A DNA stretch of 64,000 nucleotides from CAVQZC01 sp963718315. Lineage in GTDB: Bacteria > Actinomycetota > Thermoleophilia > Gaiellales > JAICJC01. Positions 42,720 through 50,658 of this stretch are shown here, in pieces. Numbering within the stretch: position 1 is the first letter of the stretch; the number at the start of each line of letters is the position of its first letter. The notes below the pieces were generated by a model. That model ran no database searches. It had not been told where the DNA came from and worked only from the letters and a program-made list of their open reading frames with translations. The stretch is taken from contig CAVQZC010000012.1 of NCBI GenBank assembly GCA_963718315.1, positions 62,001 to 126,000 of the forward strand, in the 5' to 3' direction. The translations under genes were made by a program, and so were the position numbers.

Positions 42720-42980
42720 ATGAGAGCGTTCATCGGACGAGCCAGTCGGGCGGTCAAGATCGTTGTTCACGACGGGCGCATCCCGCGGCTCGTGCGTTGG
42801 GGCGGTGGGCTTGGGCTGCTGCCCGTGCCGGGGCCATTCGACGAGCTCGTGCTGCTCGGTGTGGGCGGGATTCTCTTGCTCTTCTACCGTGATCAGCTTA
42901 CGGACGCATGGCGGAAGGCGGCCGCGGGCGTAGACGCTCGCTGCGACGCTGGAGAAGGTGTGCTCCAAAGCAGGAGCTAG
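42720..42980 (+). CDS. Small hypothetical membrane protein
   Basis: 86 residues from ATG 42720. A basic N-terminus (MRAFIGRASRAVKIVVHDGRI) precedes one clear hydrophobic stretch with LLPVPGPFDELVLLGVGGILLLFYRD. The PxPGPxDE pattern is common in DUF1232/YkvA-like small membrane proteins, but a full match is not visible. The stop codon shares a CTAG (42977-42980) with the convergent reductase gene. No function can be assigned. Confidence 0.6.
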   Translation: MRAFIGRASRAVKIVVHDGRIPRLVRWGGGLGLLPVPGPFDELVLLGVGGILLLFYRDQLTDAWRKAAAGVDARCDAGEGVLQSRS

Positions 42981-43585
42981 CCAGAGCGACTGACGCTGTA
43001 GCGGACGTGCGTGGCCAGCTCGGAGTGGATGACCTCCACCGGCGTCAGGCCAGGGTCGGGGATCCCGTCGAGGATCCGCTCCCCGGAACCGAGCAGGACC
43101 GGGACGATGTCGAGGACGAGCTCGTCGATTACGCCGGCCAGCAGCGCCTGGCGCACGGTGGACGCACCGCCGGCGATGTCCACGCCACGGTCGCCCGCAG
43201 CCTCGGAGGCGCGCGCAAAAGCGGCGTCGAATCCGTCGGTGACGAAGTGGAACGTCGTGCCTCCGGCCATCTCGATCGGATCGTGGGCGTGATGCGTGAG
43301 GACGAACACCGGCGCGTGGTATGGCGGGTCTTCTCCCCACCACCCGCGCCAGTCCTCCTGCCACGGCCCCCGAACCGGCCCGAACATGTTGCGACCCATG
43401 ACGTACGCACCGCGCGGCCGCATCAGCAGGCTCCGGGCGCGGGCATCGCCGTCGTTCAGCGGCTCGTCGAGGTGCCAGTGGTGCAGCTCGATGCCGCGAC
43501 GCCCGAGTGGATGCTCGAGGCTCTGATCAGGCCCGGCGACGTAGCCGTCGAGCGAGATGGACATATGGCATGTGGTGTCGTTCAT
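42977..43585 (-). CDS. Dihydrofolate-reductase-family (RibD C-terminal-like) reductase
   Basis: 202 residues. The start MNDTTCHMSISLDGYVAGPDQS is typical, followed by YVMGRNMFGPVRGPW and PVFVLTHHAHD. The NADPH loop is DIAGGASTVRQALLAGVIDELVLDIVPVLLGSGERIL. These are stand-alone relatives of the RibD reductase domain; actinobacterial genomes carry many with unknown substrates. A GGAT-containing leader precedes ATG 43585. Confidence 0.87.
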   Translation of the reverse strand: MNDTTCHMSISLDGYVAGPDQSLEHPLGRRGIELHHWHLDEPLNDGDARARSLLMRPRGAYVMGRNMFGPVRGPWQEDWRGWWGEDPPYHAPVFVLTHHAHDPIEMAGGTTFHFVTDGFDAAFARASEAAGDRGVDIAGGASTVRQALLAGVIDELVLDIVPVLLGSGERILDGIPDPGLTPVEVIHSELATHVRYSVSRSG

Positions 43586-43643
43586 ATCCTCTTGGACGGT
43601 ACCGGTGGTGGAAACTCATCGCCTGGCCGGAACGTATAGCTGT

Positions 43644-44285
43644 CTAGCCGCTTCGGTGATACCAGGACTCGCGCTCGAGCCCACGCCGCAACTCGGCGCG
43701 GGCGTTCTTCACGACCGAGTCGCCGTGGGTGACCAGCACCGCCCGCACGTCCAGCTCCTTGAGCGGCTCCAGCGACGGCAGGAAGCGCCGCCGGTACCAG
43801 GCGTCGCTGTAGTCCGACCAGAACCAGATGCGCAGCGGACCCTCGCTGCCGGGCACACCGACCAGCGCGTCTCCGAAGCACAGCGCGCCGCACGACTCGA
43901 TCAGGAGCGGCATCTCGTGCCGGCGCGGCTTGCCGATCACGGTCGGCCGTACCCCCGCTGGAGTCGCCTCGGGCGATAGCTCCTGGAACGGGGCGCCCTT
44001 GGCCAGCCGCTTGAGGCACGCCCGGTGGCCCCAGATCGAGCCGCCGTAGCGCTCGGCGCACTCCGCTGCAGAGCGCACGTGGTAGGGGATCGTGATCAGC
44101 GTCTCGACGTCGCCGTGGACGACGCCGTCCAGCGCGTCCCAGGATCCGTCGACCAGCGGGTCGACCAGCAGCGTCCGTCCCGGCTCGCGGACGGCAAAGC
44201 AGGCTACCTCGGCACCCCAGTCGCCCGGGTGCCACTCGGGGTGGCGCGTCGTCCAGCGGTGGATGCCCGGAGCGATCTCCCGCAT
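43644..44285 (-). CDS. Metallo-beta-lactamase-fold-like protein lacking the metal motif
   Basis: 213 residues from ATG 44285. The N-terminus REIAPGIHRWTTRHPEW and the pattern VACFAVREPGRTLLVDPLVDGSWDAL resemble MBL-fold hydrolases. At the position where HxHxDH is expected, after strand TLITIPY, it reads HVRSAAECAERYGG. Only one histidine remains. A later GDALVGVPGSEGPL and VLVTHGDSV keep the Asp and the last His. The protein is probably a degenerate, non-classical member. A minus-strand TAGGCT (44294-44299) ends 8 nt before the start. Confidence 0.72.
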   Translation of the reverse strand: MREIAPGIHRWTTRHPEWHPGDWGAEVACFAVREPGRTLLVDPLVDGSWDALDGVVHGDVETLITIPYHVRSAAECAERYGGSIWGHRACLKRLAKGAPFQELSPEATPAGVRPTVIGKPRRHEMPLLIESCGALCFGDALVGVPGSEGPLRIWFWSDYSDAWYRRRFLPSLEPLKELDVRAVLVTHGDSVVKNARAELRRGLERESWYHRSG

Positions 44286-44293
44286 CGGCCTCG

Positions 44294-44299
44294 AGCCTA
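44294..44299 (-). promoter_or_regulatory. -10 element, leaderless MBL-like transcript
   Basis: TAGGCT on the minus strand ends 8 nt before ATG 44285. Confidence 0.45.
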
Positions 44300-44313
44300 G
44301 CCCGAACCGCGGC

Positions 44314-44958
44314 CTACTCTTCGCCGTCGTCCCAGACCGCCATCGAGACGGTCACGGTGCCCGGCTTGGGCTCGTCGCGGCGGACGGCTCGGCGCGCGCT
44401 ACGGAGCGCCGCTCCGGCCCGCTCGACCAGCTCGTCGAAGGTCTCGGCGTGAGCGGGGCAGGCGGCGATGCCGACCGCGGCCTGCGGCTGGCGGCCTCGG
44501 GGCGAGCGTACCTTTGCCATCGCCCGCAGCACGCGCTCCGCTGCGACCGACGCACTGCGCGAATCGGTCTCGGCCATGATCACGCCGAACTCCGCGTTGC
44601 CCACTCGGCAGGCGATGTCCAGCGACCGCACGCTGCCGCCGATCGAGGCGCCGATCAGACGCAGCGCCTCCTCGGTGTCGTCACCCTGCTCCTCCAGCCC
44701 GTCGACCGACGCGAGCGCCAACGCGACCGGCCGGCCGTAGGTGCGCGACCGCTCGATCTCGCGGGTCAGGCCCTCGACGAAGTGGCGGCTGTTCCACAGC
44801 CCGGTCTCGGGATCACGGCGCTCGAGCATCGCCGCCTCCTCCCGCAGGCGCGCCACGTCGTACTCGAGCCTGCCGGCACGGCGACGCTCACGAACGGCCA
44901 GGGCGACCGCCGCGCCGAACGCACCGAGCAGGGCTGAAACGATGACTACGAGCATCAC
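44314..44958 (-). CDS. Membrane-anchored degenerate GGDEF-domain protein
   Basis: 214 residues. An N-terminal helix (LVVIVSALLGAFGAAVALAV) is followed by a short coiled coil and a GGDEF-like fold beginning RRDPETGLWNSRHFVEGL. The active-site loop reads RVGNAEFGVIM, so GGDEF has become GNAEF, and the metal-binding Asp in the preceding strand is a plain ASVDGLE. Cyclase activity is unlikely; a GTP- or c-di-GMP-sensing role is possible. The ATG overlaps the stop of the zinc-ribbon gene by 4 bp, so the two form an operon. Confidence 0.8.
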   Translation of the reverse strand: MMLVVIVSALLGAFGAAVALAVRERRRAGRLEYDVARLREEAAMLERRDPETGLWNSRHFVEGLTREIERSRTYGRPVALALASVDGLEEQGDDTEEALRLIGASIGGSVRSLDIACRVGNAEFGVIMAETDSRSASVAAERVLRAMAKVRSPRGRQPQAAVGIAACPAHAETFDELVERAGAALRSARRAVRRDEPKPGTVTVSMAVWDDGEE

Positions 44959-45281
44959 AGGGACGTACTCTCGTTATCGCCGGGTCGCGAGGGCGCGTCA
45001 ACCGCAAGCGCCGCAGCCGCACCTTTCTCGGGCTTGCGGCGGATGGAAACTCCGAACAGATCGGGTGGCCGCAGAGACGCGCCGCACTCGCGGCAGCCGA
45101 TGCCCATCAGCGACACGATCGGCGCACCGCACTCGGGGCAGGCGAAGATCACGTTGCCGCCGCAGTCGGGGCAGTGGGCGGGCAGCGCCGACTCGTCGCC
45201 GGTCATGAACCGGCGGCCCCAGCCGCAGCGCACGCAGAAGCCGCAGCTATCCCCCAGCTCGCGGTTCCGATCATGCCCCAT
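44955..45281 (-). CDS. Zinc-ribbon protein
   Basis: 108 residues from ATG 45281. Four CxxC pairs are visible: CGFCVRCGWG, CPDCGG, CPECGA and CRECGA, consistent with two rubredoxin-type zinc ribbons. The C-terminal 30 residues are a basic then Ala-rich tail. Open frame extends upstream but contains no further Cys pairs. It is the first gene of the operon with the degenerate GGDEF protein. Its promoter region shares a 14-bp element with the divergent dehydrogenase operon. Confidence 0.75.
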   Translation of the reverse strand: MGHDRNRELGDSCGFCVRCGWGRRFMTGDESALPAHCPDCGGNVIFACPECGAPIVSLMGIGCRECGASLRPPDLFGVSIRRKPEKGAAAALAVDAPSRPGDNESTSL

Positions 45282-45345
45282 GCACCGATTCTTGCATATC
45301 CGATCCACCTCGGGATCGGCCCGCCTCACACCGGGGGGGGTTATG

Positions 45346-45359
45346 AGAACCTCCAACGG
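45346..45359 (-). promoter_or_regulatory. 14-bp shared upstream element, copy 1 (zinc-ribbon side)
   Basis: On the minus strand reads CCGTTGGAGGTTCT, 65 bp before ATG 45281. An identical copy in the same orientation relative to the gene stands before the E1alpha gene. Confidence 0.55.
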
Positions 45360-45498
45360 AATGCCGCGCGGCGGCTCGGCAGCGTCGGGCTGGCGCGGGC
45401 GGCTACGCCGCGTCTTGCCCAGATGAACTCCGTATATGGGCTTCGCCGCGGCATGGCCTCCCGCTGACCCGCCACTGGCCAGCCATCCACGATTCATC

Positions 45499-45512
45499 CC
45501 GTTGGAGGTTCT
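45499..45512 (+). promoter_or_regulatory. 14-bp shared upstream element, copy 2 (E1alpha side)
   Basis: CCGTTGGAGGTTCT, 35 bp before ATG 45548 and overlapping the -35 region. Flanking bases CATC versus CATT extend the match to 17 of 18 positions. Confidence 0.55.
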
Positions 45513-45531
45513 AGCCGGCCGCAGGTGTGGG

Positions 45532-45537
45532 TATATT
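45532..45537 (+). promoter_or_regulatory. -10 element, 2-oxoacid dehydrogenase operon
   Basis: TATATT ends 10 nt before ATG 45548, so the leader is at most a few nucleotides long. Confidence 0.55.
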
Positions 45538-45547
45538 GCGGTGAAGG

Positions 45548-46594
45548 ATGGCAGTAGCTCGCGAAGCCACGCCGGTAGGGTCGGCGGCCGAGGTCCGGGA
45601 AGCCGACCTCGACCGCGAGGATCTCCTCCAGATCTACCGGCACATGCTGACCACGCGCGGTATCGAGGAGCGCGGCCACATCCTGTACCGCCAGGGCAAG
45701 ATCCCCGGCAGCTTCTACACAGGCCGCGGAAACGAGGGCGCCTCCGTGGGCGTGGCCACGGCGATGCGGCCGGACGATGTCGGCGCGCCGATCCAGCGTG
45801 ACATGGGCGTCCACGTCACGCGCGGCACCGAGCCGTGGAGGATCTTCGCCCAGTACATGGGCCGTGCTGACGGGTTGGCGCAGGGCAAGGACGGCAACGT
45901 CCACATGGCCGACATCCGCCTGGGGCTGATCGCGATGGTCAGCCACCTGCCGGCGATGATGCCGGTCGCGGTCGGCTGCGCCCTGGCGTTCCAGATCCGC
46001 CGCGAGCCGCGGGTCGCCCTGGCCTGGTCGGGCGACGGGGCGATGGCCCGCGGCGACGCCCACGAGGCGATGAACCTGGCCGGAGTCAGGCGGCTGCCCG
46101 TCGTGTTCATATGCGACAACAACCAGTACGCCTACTCCACGCCCTCGCGGCTGGAGTACGGCATCGAGCATCTCGCCGAGCGCGCCGCGGCCTACGGGTT
46201 CGAGGGCGTGGTGGTCGACGGCACCGACGTGCTCACCGTGTACCGCGAGGCCCACGCCGCGATCGAGAAGGCCCGCGCCGGCGGTGGCCCGACGCTGCTC
46301 GAGCTGGTGACGCTGCGGATGGAGGGCCACGCCGTCCACGACGACGCGTTCTACGTGCCCCGCGAGCTGCTCGAGCAGTGGAGCGCCAAGGATCCGATCG
46401 AGCGCTACCGTCGGTGGCTGAAGGAGCAGGACATCCTCACCGAGGCCCTGGACGACGAGATCGGCGTCGAGGTCAAGAAGCTCCTGAACGACGCTGCGAA
46501 GCGGGCCGACGAGAGCTCTCTGCCCGATCCGTCCCAGACGGTCGAGGGCGTCTACGCCGAGCCCGACGAGCTCGACACCCCCCACCACAGATAG
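45548..46594 (+). CDS. Thiamine-diphosphate 2-oxoacid dehydrogenase E1 alpha subunit
   Basis: 348 residues. The TPP-binding motif spans GDGAMARGDAHEAMN through FICDNN (GDG...NN, about 30 residues). The N-terminal DLLQIYRHMLTTRGIEERGHILYRQGKIPGSFYTGRGNEG and GKDGNVHMAD fit pyruvate or acetoin/branched-chain E1alpha. With separate E1beta, E2 and lipoylation genes it forms a complete operon except for E3. Substrate range (pyruvate versus other 2-oxoacids) cannot be decided. The phosphorylation-type serine loop is present but unremarkable. Confidence 0.92.
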   Translation: MAVAREATPVGSAAEVREADLDREDLLQIYRHMLTTRGIEERGHILYRQGKIPGSFYTGRGNEGASVGVATAMRPDDVGAPIQRDMGVHVTRGTEPWRIFAQYMGRADGLAQGKDGNVHMADIRLGLIAMVSHLPAMMPVAVGCALAFQIRREPRVALAWSGDGAMARGDAHEAMNLAGVRRLPVVFICDNNQYAYSTPSRLEYGIEHLAERAAAYGFEGVVVDGTDVLTVYREAHAAIEKARAGGGPTLLELVTLRMEGHAVHDDAFYVPRELLEQWSAKDPIERYRRWLKEQDILTEALDDEIGVEVKKLLNDAAKRADESSLPDPSQTVEGVYAEPDELDTPHHR

Positions 46595-46608
46595 AGAAAA
46601 GGAAGCCC

Positions 46609-47586
46609 GTGGCAACCAAGACCTACCTGCAGGCGATCTCCGACGGCCTGCGCGATGAGATGCGGCGCGACCCGCGGGTGTTCCTGATCGGCGAGGACAT
46701 CGGAACCTACGGCGGCGCGTTCAAGGTGACGCAGGGCTTCCTCCAGGAGTTCGGCGAGGACCGGGTGATCGACTCCCCGCTGTCCGAGACGGCGATCGTG
46801 GGCTCGTGCACCGGCGCGGCCCTGATGGGCATGCGCCCGGTCTGCGAGATGCAGTTCTCGGACTTCATCTCGTGCGCCTTCGACCAGCTGGTCACCGTGG
46901 CCGCAAAGCAGCACTACCGGGTCGGCACGCCGGTGCCGATGGTGGTGCGACTGCCGTCCGGCGGCGGCTTCTCGGGCGGCCCGTTCCACTCCCAGAACCC
47001 CGAGGGCTACTTCGCGCACTGCCCCGGACTGAAGATCGCCTGCCCGGCCACACCGGCCGACGCCAAGGGGCTGATCATCGAGGCCATCCGCGACCCCAAC
47101 CCGGTGCTCTACTTCGAGCACAAGCACCTGTACCGCCGGGTCAAGGGCGAGGTGCCCGACGGGGAGCACGTGGTGGAGCTGGGCAAGGCCCGCGTCCACC
47201 AGGCCGGTGACGACCTCACGATCATCACCTACGGCGCCATGGTCTACACGGCCGAGGAGGCCGCCCAGCAGGTGGCCGAGCGCGACGGCACGTCGGTCGA
47301 GATCATCGACCTGCGGACGCTGGCGCCGTGGGACCGCGAGGCAGTGCTGGAGTCGGTCGCGAAGACCAGCAAGGTGATCGTGCTGCACGAGGACACCCAC
47401 ACCGCGGGGTTCGGGGCGGAGATCGCCGCCACCATCGCCGAGGAGGCGTTCGAGAGCCTCGACGCCCCCGTCGTCCGCGTCACGTCGCCCGACTCGCCGG
47501 TCCCCTTTGCGCCGTCGCTGGAAAAGGCATTCCTGCCCCAGGTGGAGGACGTCGCCGCCGCCATCGCGAAGCTATCCGCTTACTGA
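46609..47586 (+). CDS. 2-oxoacid dehydrogenase E1 beta subunit
   Basis: 325 residues from GTG 46609, with GGAAG upstream. Motifs: FLIGEDIGTYGGAFKVTQGF, DSPLSETAIVGSCTGAALMGMRPVCEMQFSDFISCAFDQL, then PFHSQNPEGYFAHCPGLKIACPATPADAKGL. These are the typical transketolase-like Pyr and C-terminal domains of E1beta. It pairs with the upstream E1alpha to make the alpha2beta2 decarboxylase. Spacing is 14 bp from E1alpha. Confidence 0.92.
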   Translation: MATKTYLQAISDGLRDEMRRDPRVFLIGEDIGTYGGAFKVTQGFLQEFGEDRVIDSPLSETAIVGSCTGAALMGMRPVCEMQFSDFISCAFDQLVTVAAKQHYRVGTPVPMVVRLPSGGGFSGGPFHSQNPEGYFAHCPGLKIACPATPADAKGLIIEAIRDPNPVLYFEHKHLYRRVKGEVPDGEHVVELGKARVHQAGDDLTIITYGAMVYTAEEAAQQVAERDGTSVEIIDLRTLAPWDREAVLESVAKTSKVIVLHEDTHTAGFGAEIAATIAEEAFESLDAPVVRVTSPDSPVPFAPSLEKAFLPQVEDVAAAIAKLSAY

Positions 47587-47611
47587 GAGCAACCCGAGGA
47601 GTATCCCCACC

Positions 47612-49037
47612 ATGTCCACCGGAACCGTCGTCGATGTCGTAATGCCCCAGATGGGCGTGAGCGTGTCCGAGGGCACGATCACCCGCTGGGCCAAGCAGGT
47701 GGGCGACCACGTGGAGGCCGACGAGACGATCGTCGAGATCTCGACCGACAAGGTGGACACCGAGGTGCCTTCGCCGGCAACGGGCGTGGTCCGTGAGATC
47801 CTCGCGGACGAGGGCGAGACGGTGCCCGTCAACACCCGCATCGCCGTGATCGACGCGGGCGGCGGCTCGGCCCCCGCGGAGCCGGCTCCTCAGCCGGCCG
47901 CGGAGAGCGCTCCCGCCGCCCCAGCACCCGAGCCCGCAGCCCCGGCGCCCGCCGCCTCCGCGCCGTCGGCGCCGGCCAACGGCGGTTCCCACGAGGGCAA
48001 CGGCCGCACCTTCGTCAGCCCCGTGGTCGCCCGCATGGTGGCCGAGCACGGCCTCGACATCGGGCAGATCCCGGGCACCGGCCGCGACGGCCGGGTGACC
48101 AAGAAGGACGTCCAGGCGTTCATCGAGACCGGGCCGGCCGAGCAGCCGGTCATCCACGACGTTCCGCATTTCGCGCCGCCTGCCGCCGAGCCGGAGCAGG
48201 TCGTGACCGCTCCCGCACCGGCGGCTCCCGCCGCTCCCGCCCCGGCCGCCGCCCCAGCGCCGGCGGCGCCTGCACCTGCGCCGGTGATCGCGGCCGTCGC
48301 CGGCCCGCGAGGCACAGCCCGGCGAGGAGCTCTACCAGTTCAACACGATCCGCAAGGTGATCGCGCGCCACATGCGCCACTCGCTGGACACGGCGGCGCA
48401 TGTCACCACCGTGATCGAGGTCGACATGACCGGGGTGGTCAACCTCCGCAAGCGGTGGAAGCCCGAGTTCCAGGCCCGGCACGGCGTCAACCTGACCTAC
48501 ATCCCGTTCATCGCGATGGCCACGATCGAGGCGATCGGCGCCTGGCCGTGGGTGAACGCCGAGGTGCTGGGCGAGTCGGCGCTGATCAAGAAGTACGTGA
48601 ACCTGGGCATGGCCGTCGCCGTCGACGACGCCAAGGGACTGATGGTGCCGGTCATCCACCGGGCCGAGGAGAAGAACCTGGTTGGCCTGTCGCGCTCGGT
48701 CATCGAGATGGCCGAGAAGGCGCGCACCAAGACGCTGTCGCCGGACGAGATGGCCGGCGGGACGTTCACGATCACCAACCCCGGCGTGTTCGGTGCGCTG
48801 ATCGGGACGCCGATCATCCCCGAGGGCCAGGTCGCAATCCTCGACGTCGAGGCCATCGTCAAGCGCCCGATGGTCGTCACCGACGACCACGGCAACGACG
48901 CCATCGCGATCCGGCACATGATGTTCCTGTGCCTGTCCTACGATCACCGGCTGGTCGACGGTGCCTACGCTGCCCAGTTCATGCAGCGGATCAAGAGCAA
49001 CCTCGAGGGCTGGGACGAGAAGGCCTTCGGCCTGTGA
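47612..49037 (+). CDS. Dihydrolipoamide acyltransferase E2 (one frameshift)
   Basis: About 475 residues. The lipoyl domain (MSTGTVVDVVMPQMGVSVSEGTI, lipoyl Lys in STDKVDTEV) is followed by an Ala/Pro linker, a peripheral-subunit-binding domain (FVSPVVARMVAEHGLDIGQIPGTGRDGRVTKKDV), a second Ala/Pro linker and the catalytic domain. An extra C in the CCC at about 48304-48306 shifts the frame at AREAQPGEELYQF; downstream the catalytic domain (FNTIRKVIARHMRHS, and LSYDHRLVDGAYAA with the catalytic His and Asp) is intact. The shift is most likely a sequence error. E2 transfers acyl groups to CoA and forms the complex core. Confidence 0.9.
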
Positions 49038-49041
49038 GCCG

Positions 49042-49713
49042 ATGACCGCCCGGGGGGTCTACCTGTACGAGATGGGCCTCGTGCCATATCGCGAGGCGCT
49101 GTCGGTGATGACGGAGCTGGCCGGCGCGCGCACCCAGGGCGCGATCCCCGACACGGTGATGCTGCTGGAGCACGAGCCGGTGATCACGCTTGGGTCGCTG
49201 GCCGACCGCGAGGCCGAGCTGCCGCTGCCTGACGAGGACTACGCACGCCGCGGCATCGACATCGTCGAGGTCGGGCGAGGGGGTAGGTCCACGTACCACG
49301 GCCCTGGGCAGCTCGTCTGTTACCCGATCGTCGAGCTGACCGACCACGACGTGCACCGGTACGTGAGAACGCTGGAGCAGACCGTGCTGGCGACACTGGC
49401 CGAGTACGACCTGCAGGGCCGCACCAGCGACGAGCCCCACCAGAGCGGCGTCTGGATCGAGGACCGCAAGATCGCCTCGATCGGCGTCCGCTGCTCCCGC
49501 TGGGTGACCAGCCACGGATTCTCGCTCGACGTCGACAGCGACCTGAGCGTGCACGAGCTGTTCGATGCCTGCGGACTGGGCGGTGCCGGCTTCACCTCGA
49601 TCGCCCAGGAGACCGGCGCCGCGGTCACCGCCGACGACGTACGCCCGGTGCTGAAGCGCTGCCTGGCCGAGGCGCTGGACGTCTCCTACGACCCGCTGCC
49701 GGTGGGAGCCTGA
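49042..49713 (+). CDS. lipB: Octanoyl-[acyl carrier protein]:protein octanoyltransferase LipB
   Basis: 223 residues from ATG 49042, 4 bp after the E2 stop. RGGRSTYHGPGQLVCYPI is the LipB signature. The catalytic dyad is present: Lys in KIASIG and, 34 residues later, Cys in DACGL, matching Lys135/Cys169 of E. coli LipB. It moves octanoate from ACP to the lipoyl domains, here very likely of the E2 just upstream. The position between E2 and lipA makes the operon self-sufficient for lipoylation. Confidence 0.94.
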   Translation: MTARGVYLYEMGLVPYREALSVMTELAGARTQGAIPDTVMLLEHEPVITLGSLADREAELPLPDEDYARRGIDIVEVGRGGRSTYHGPGQLVCYPIVELTDHDVHRYVRTLEQTVLATLAEYDLQGRTSDEPHQSGVWIEDRKIASIGVRCSRWVTSHGFSLDVDSDLSVHELFDACGLGGAGFTSIAQETGAAVTADDVRPVLKRCLAEALDVSYDPLPVGA

Positions 49714-49715
49714 CG

Positions 49716-50630
49716 ATGCCGTTCTCCGAGCTGGCAAGGCAGCGTCCGGACTGGATGAAGGTTCGCGCCCCTTCCGGCAACACCCGCTTCGGCGAGCTCC
49801 AGGACGTTGTCCGCGCCGGCGGGCTGCACACGGTGTGTGAGGAGGCCCGCTGCCCGAACATCGGCGAGTGCTGGGGGCGCGGCACGGCCACGTTCCAGAT
49901 CCTCGGCGAGGTCTGCACACGAGCCTGCCGCTACTGCGCGGTCACCTCCGGCCGACCTGAAGGTGCACCCGAGCCGCTGGAGCCGGCGCGGGTTGCCCGG
50001 GCCGTGGAGCAGATGGGCCTGGGCCACGTCGTCATCACCTCGGTCGACCGCGACGACCTCCCCGACCGCGGCGCCGCCCACTTCGCCGCCACGATTCGCG
50101 CGATCCGGCGGCGCGTGCCCGGGTGCGGCATCGAGGTGCTGGTGCCCGACTTCCTCGGCTTTCGGGAGGAGGCTCTGCGTGTCGTCCTGCAGGCGGCCCC
50201 CGACGTCTTCAACCACAACATCGAGACGACCGAGCGGCTCTACGCCCGCGTCCGCCCCAAGGGCGACTACCAGCTGGCGCTCGACCTGCTCGACCGGGCG
50301 AAGGACGTGTGGGCAGATGTCCACCCCGAGCGGGAGCCGCTGACCACCAAGAGCGGGATGATCGTCGGCATGGGCGAGACCGACGAGGAGGTCGTCGAGG
50401 TGATGGGCGACCTGCGCGCGCACCGCGTCGATGTCGTCACCATCGGTCAGTACCTGCAGCCGACCGCCAGGCACCTGCAGCTCGATCGCTGGGTCACGCC
50501 GGAGCAGTTTCGCGAGTACCGCCTCCAGGGCCGCAAGATGGGCTTCGGATCCGTGTTCGCGGGCCCGCTGGTGCGCTCGAGCTACCGCGCCGAGGAGCAG
50601 CAGGCCGCGCTCCACGCCAGCGTCGTGTAG
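49716..50630 (+). CDS. lipA: Lipoyl synthase LipA
   Basis: 304 residues, 2 bp after lipB. The radical SAM cluster motif is CTRACRYC and the auxiliary 4Fe-4S cysteines lie in CEEARCPNIGEC near the N-terminus. The C-terminal SSY region (VRSSYRAEEQ) supplies the serine ligand. LipA inserts two sulfurs into octanoyl groups on E2. It is the last gene of the five-gene dehydrogenase and lipoylation operon, since a -10 for the next gene follows at once. Confidence 0.96.
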   Translation: MPFSELARQRPDWMKVRAPSGNTRFGELQDVVRAGGLHTVCEEARCPNIGECWGRGTATFQILGEVCTRACRYCAVTSGRPEGAPEPLEPARVARAVEQMGLGHVVITSVDRDDLPDRGAAHFAATIRAIRRRVPGCGIEVLVPDFLGFREEALRVVLQAAPDVFNHNIETTERLYARVRPKGDYQLALDLLDRAKDVWADVHPEREPLTTKSGMIVGMGETDEEVVEVMGDLRAHRVDVVTIGQYLQPTARHLQLDRWVTPEQFREYRLQGRKMGFGSVFAGPLVRSSYRAEEQQAALHASVV

Positions 50631-50646
50631 GTCGCCAGAGCCTGCA

Positions 50647-50652
50647 TAGACT
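50647..50652 (+). promoter_or_regulatory. -10 element, leaderless ABC ATPase transcript
   Basis: TAGACT ends 6 nt before ATG 50659. Confidence 0.5.
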
Positions 50653-50658
50653 GCGGCC

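Noticed and set aside
43296..43526. Small plus-strand ORFs inside the reductase gene
   Set aside because: Antisense to a clear DHFR-family protein and without ribosome-binding sites or homology-like pattern.
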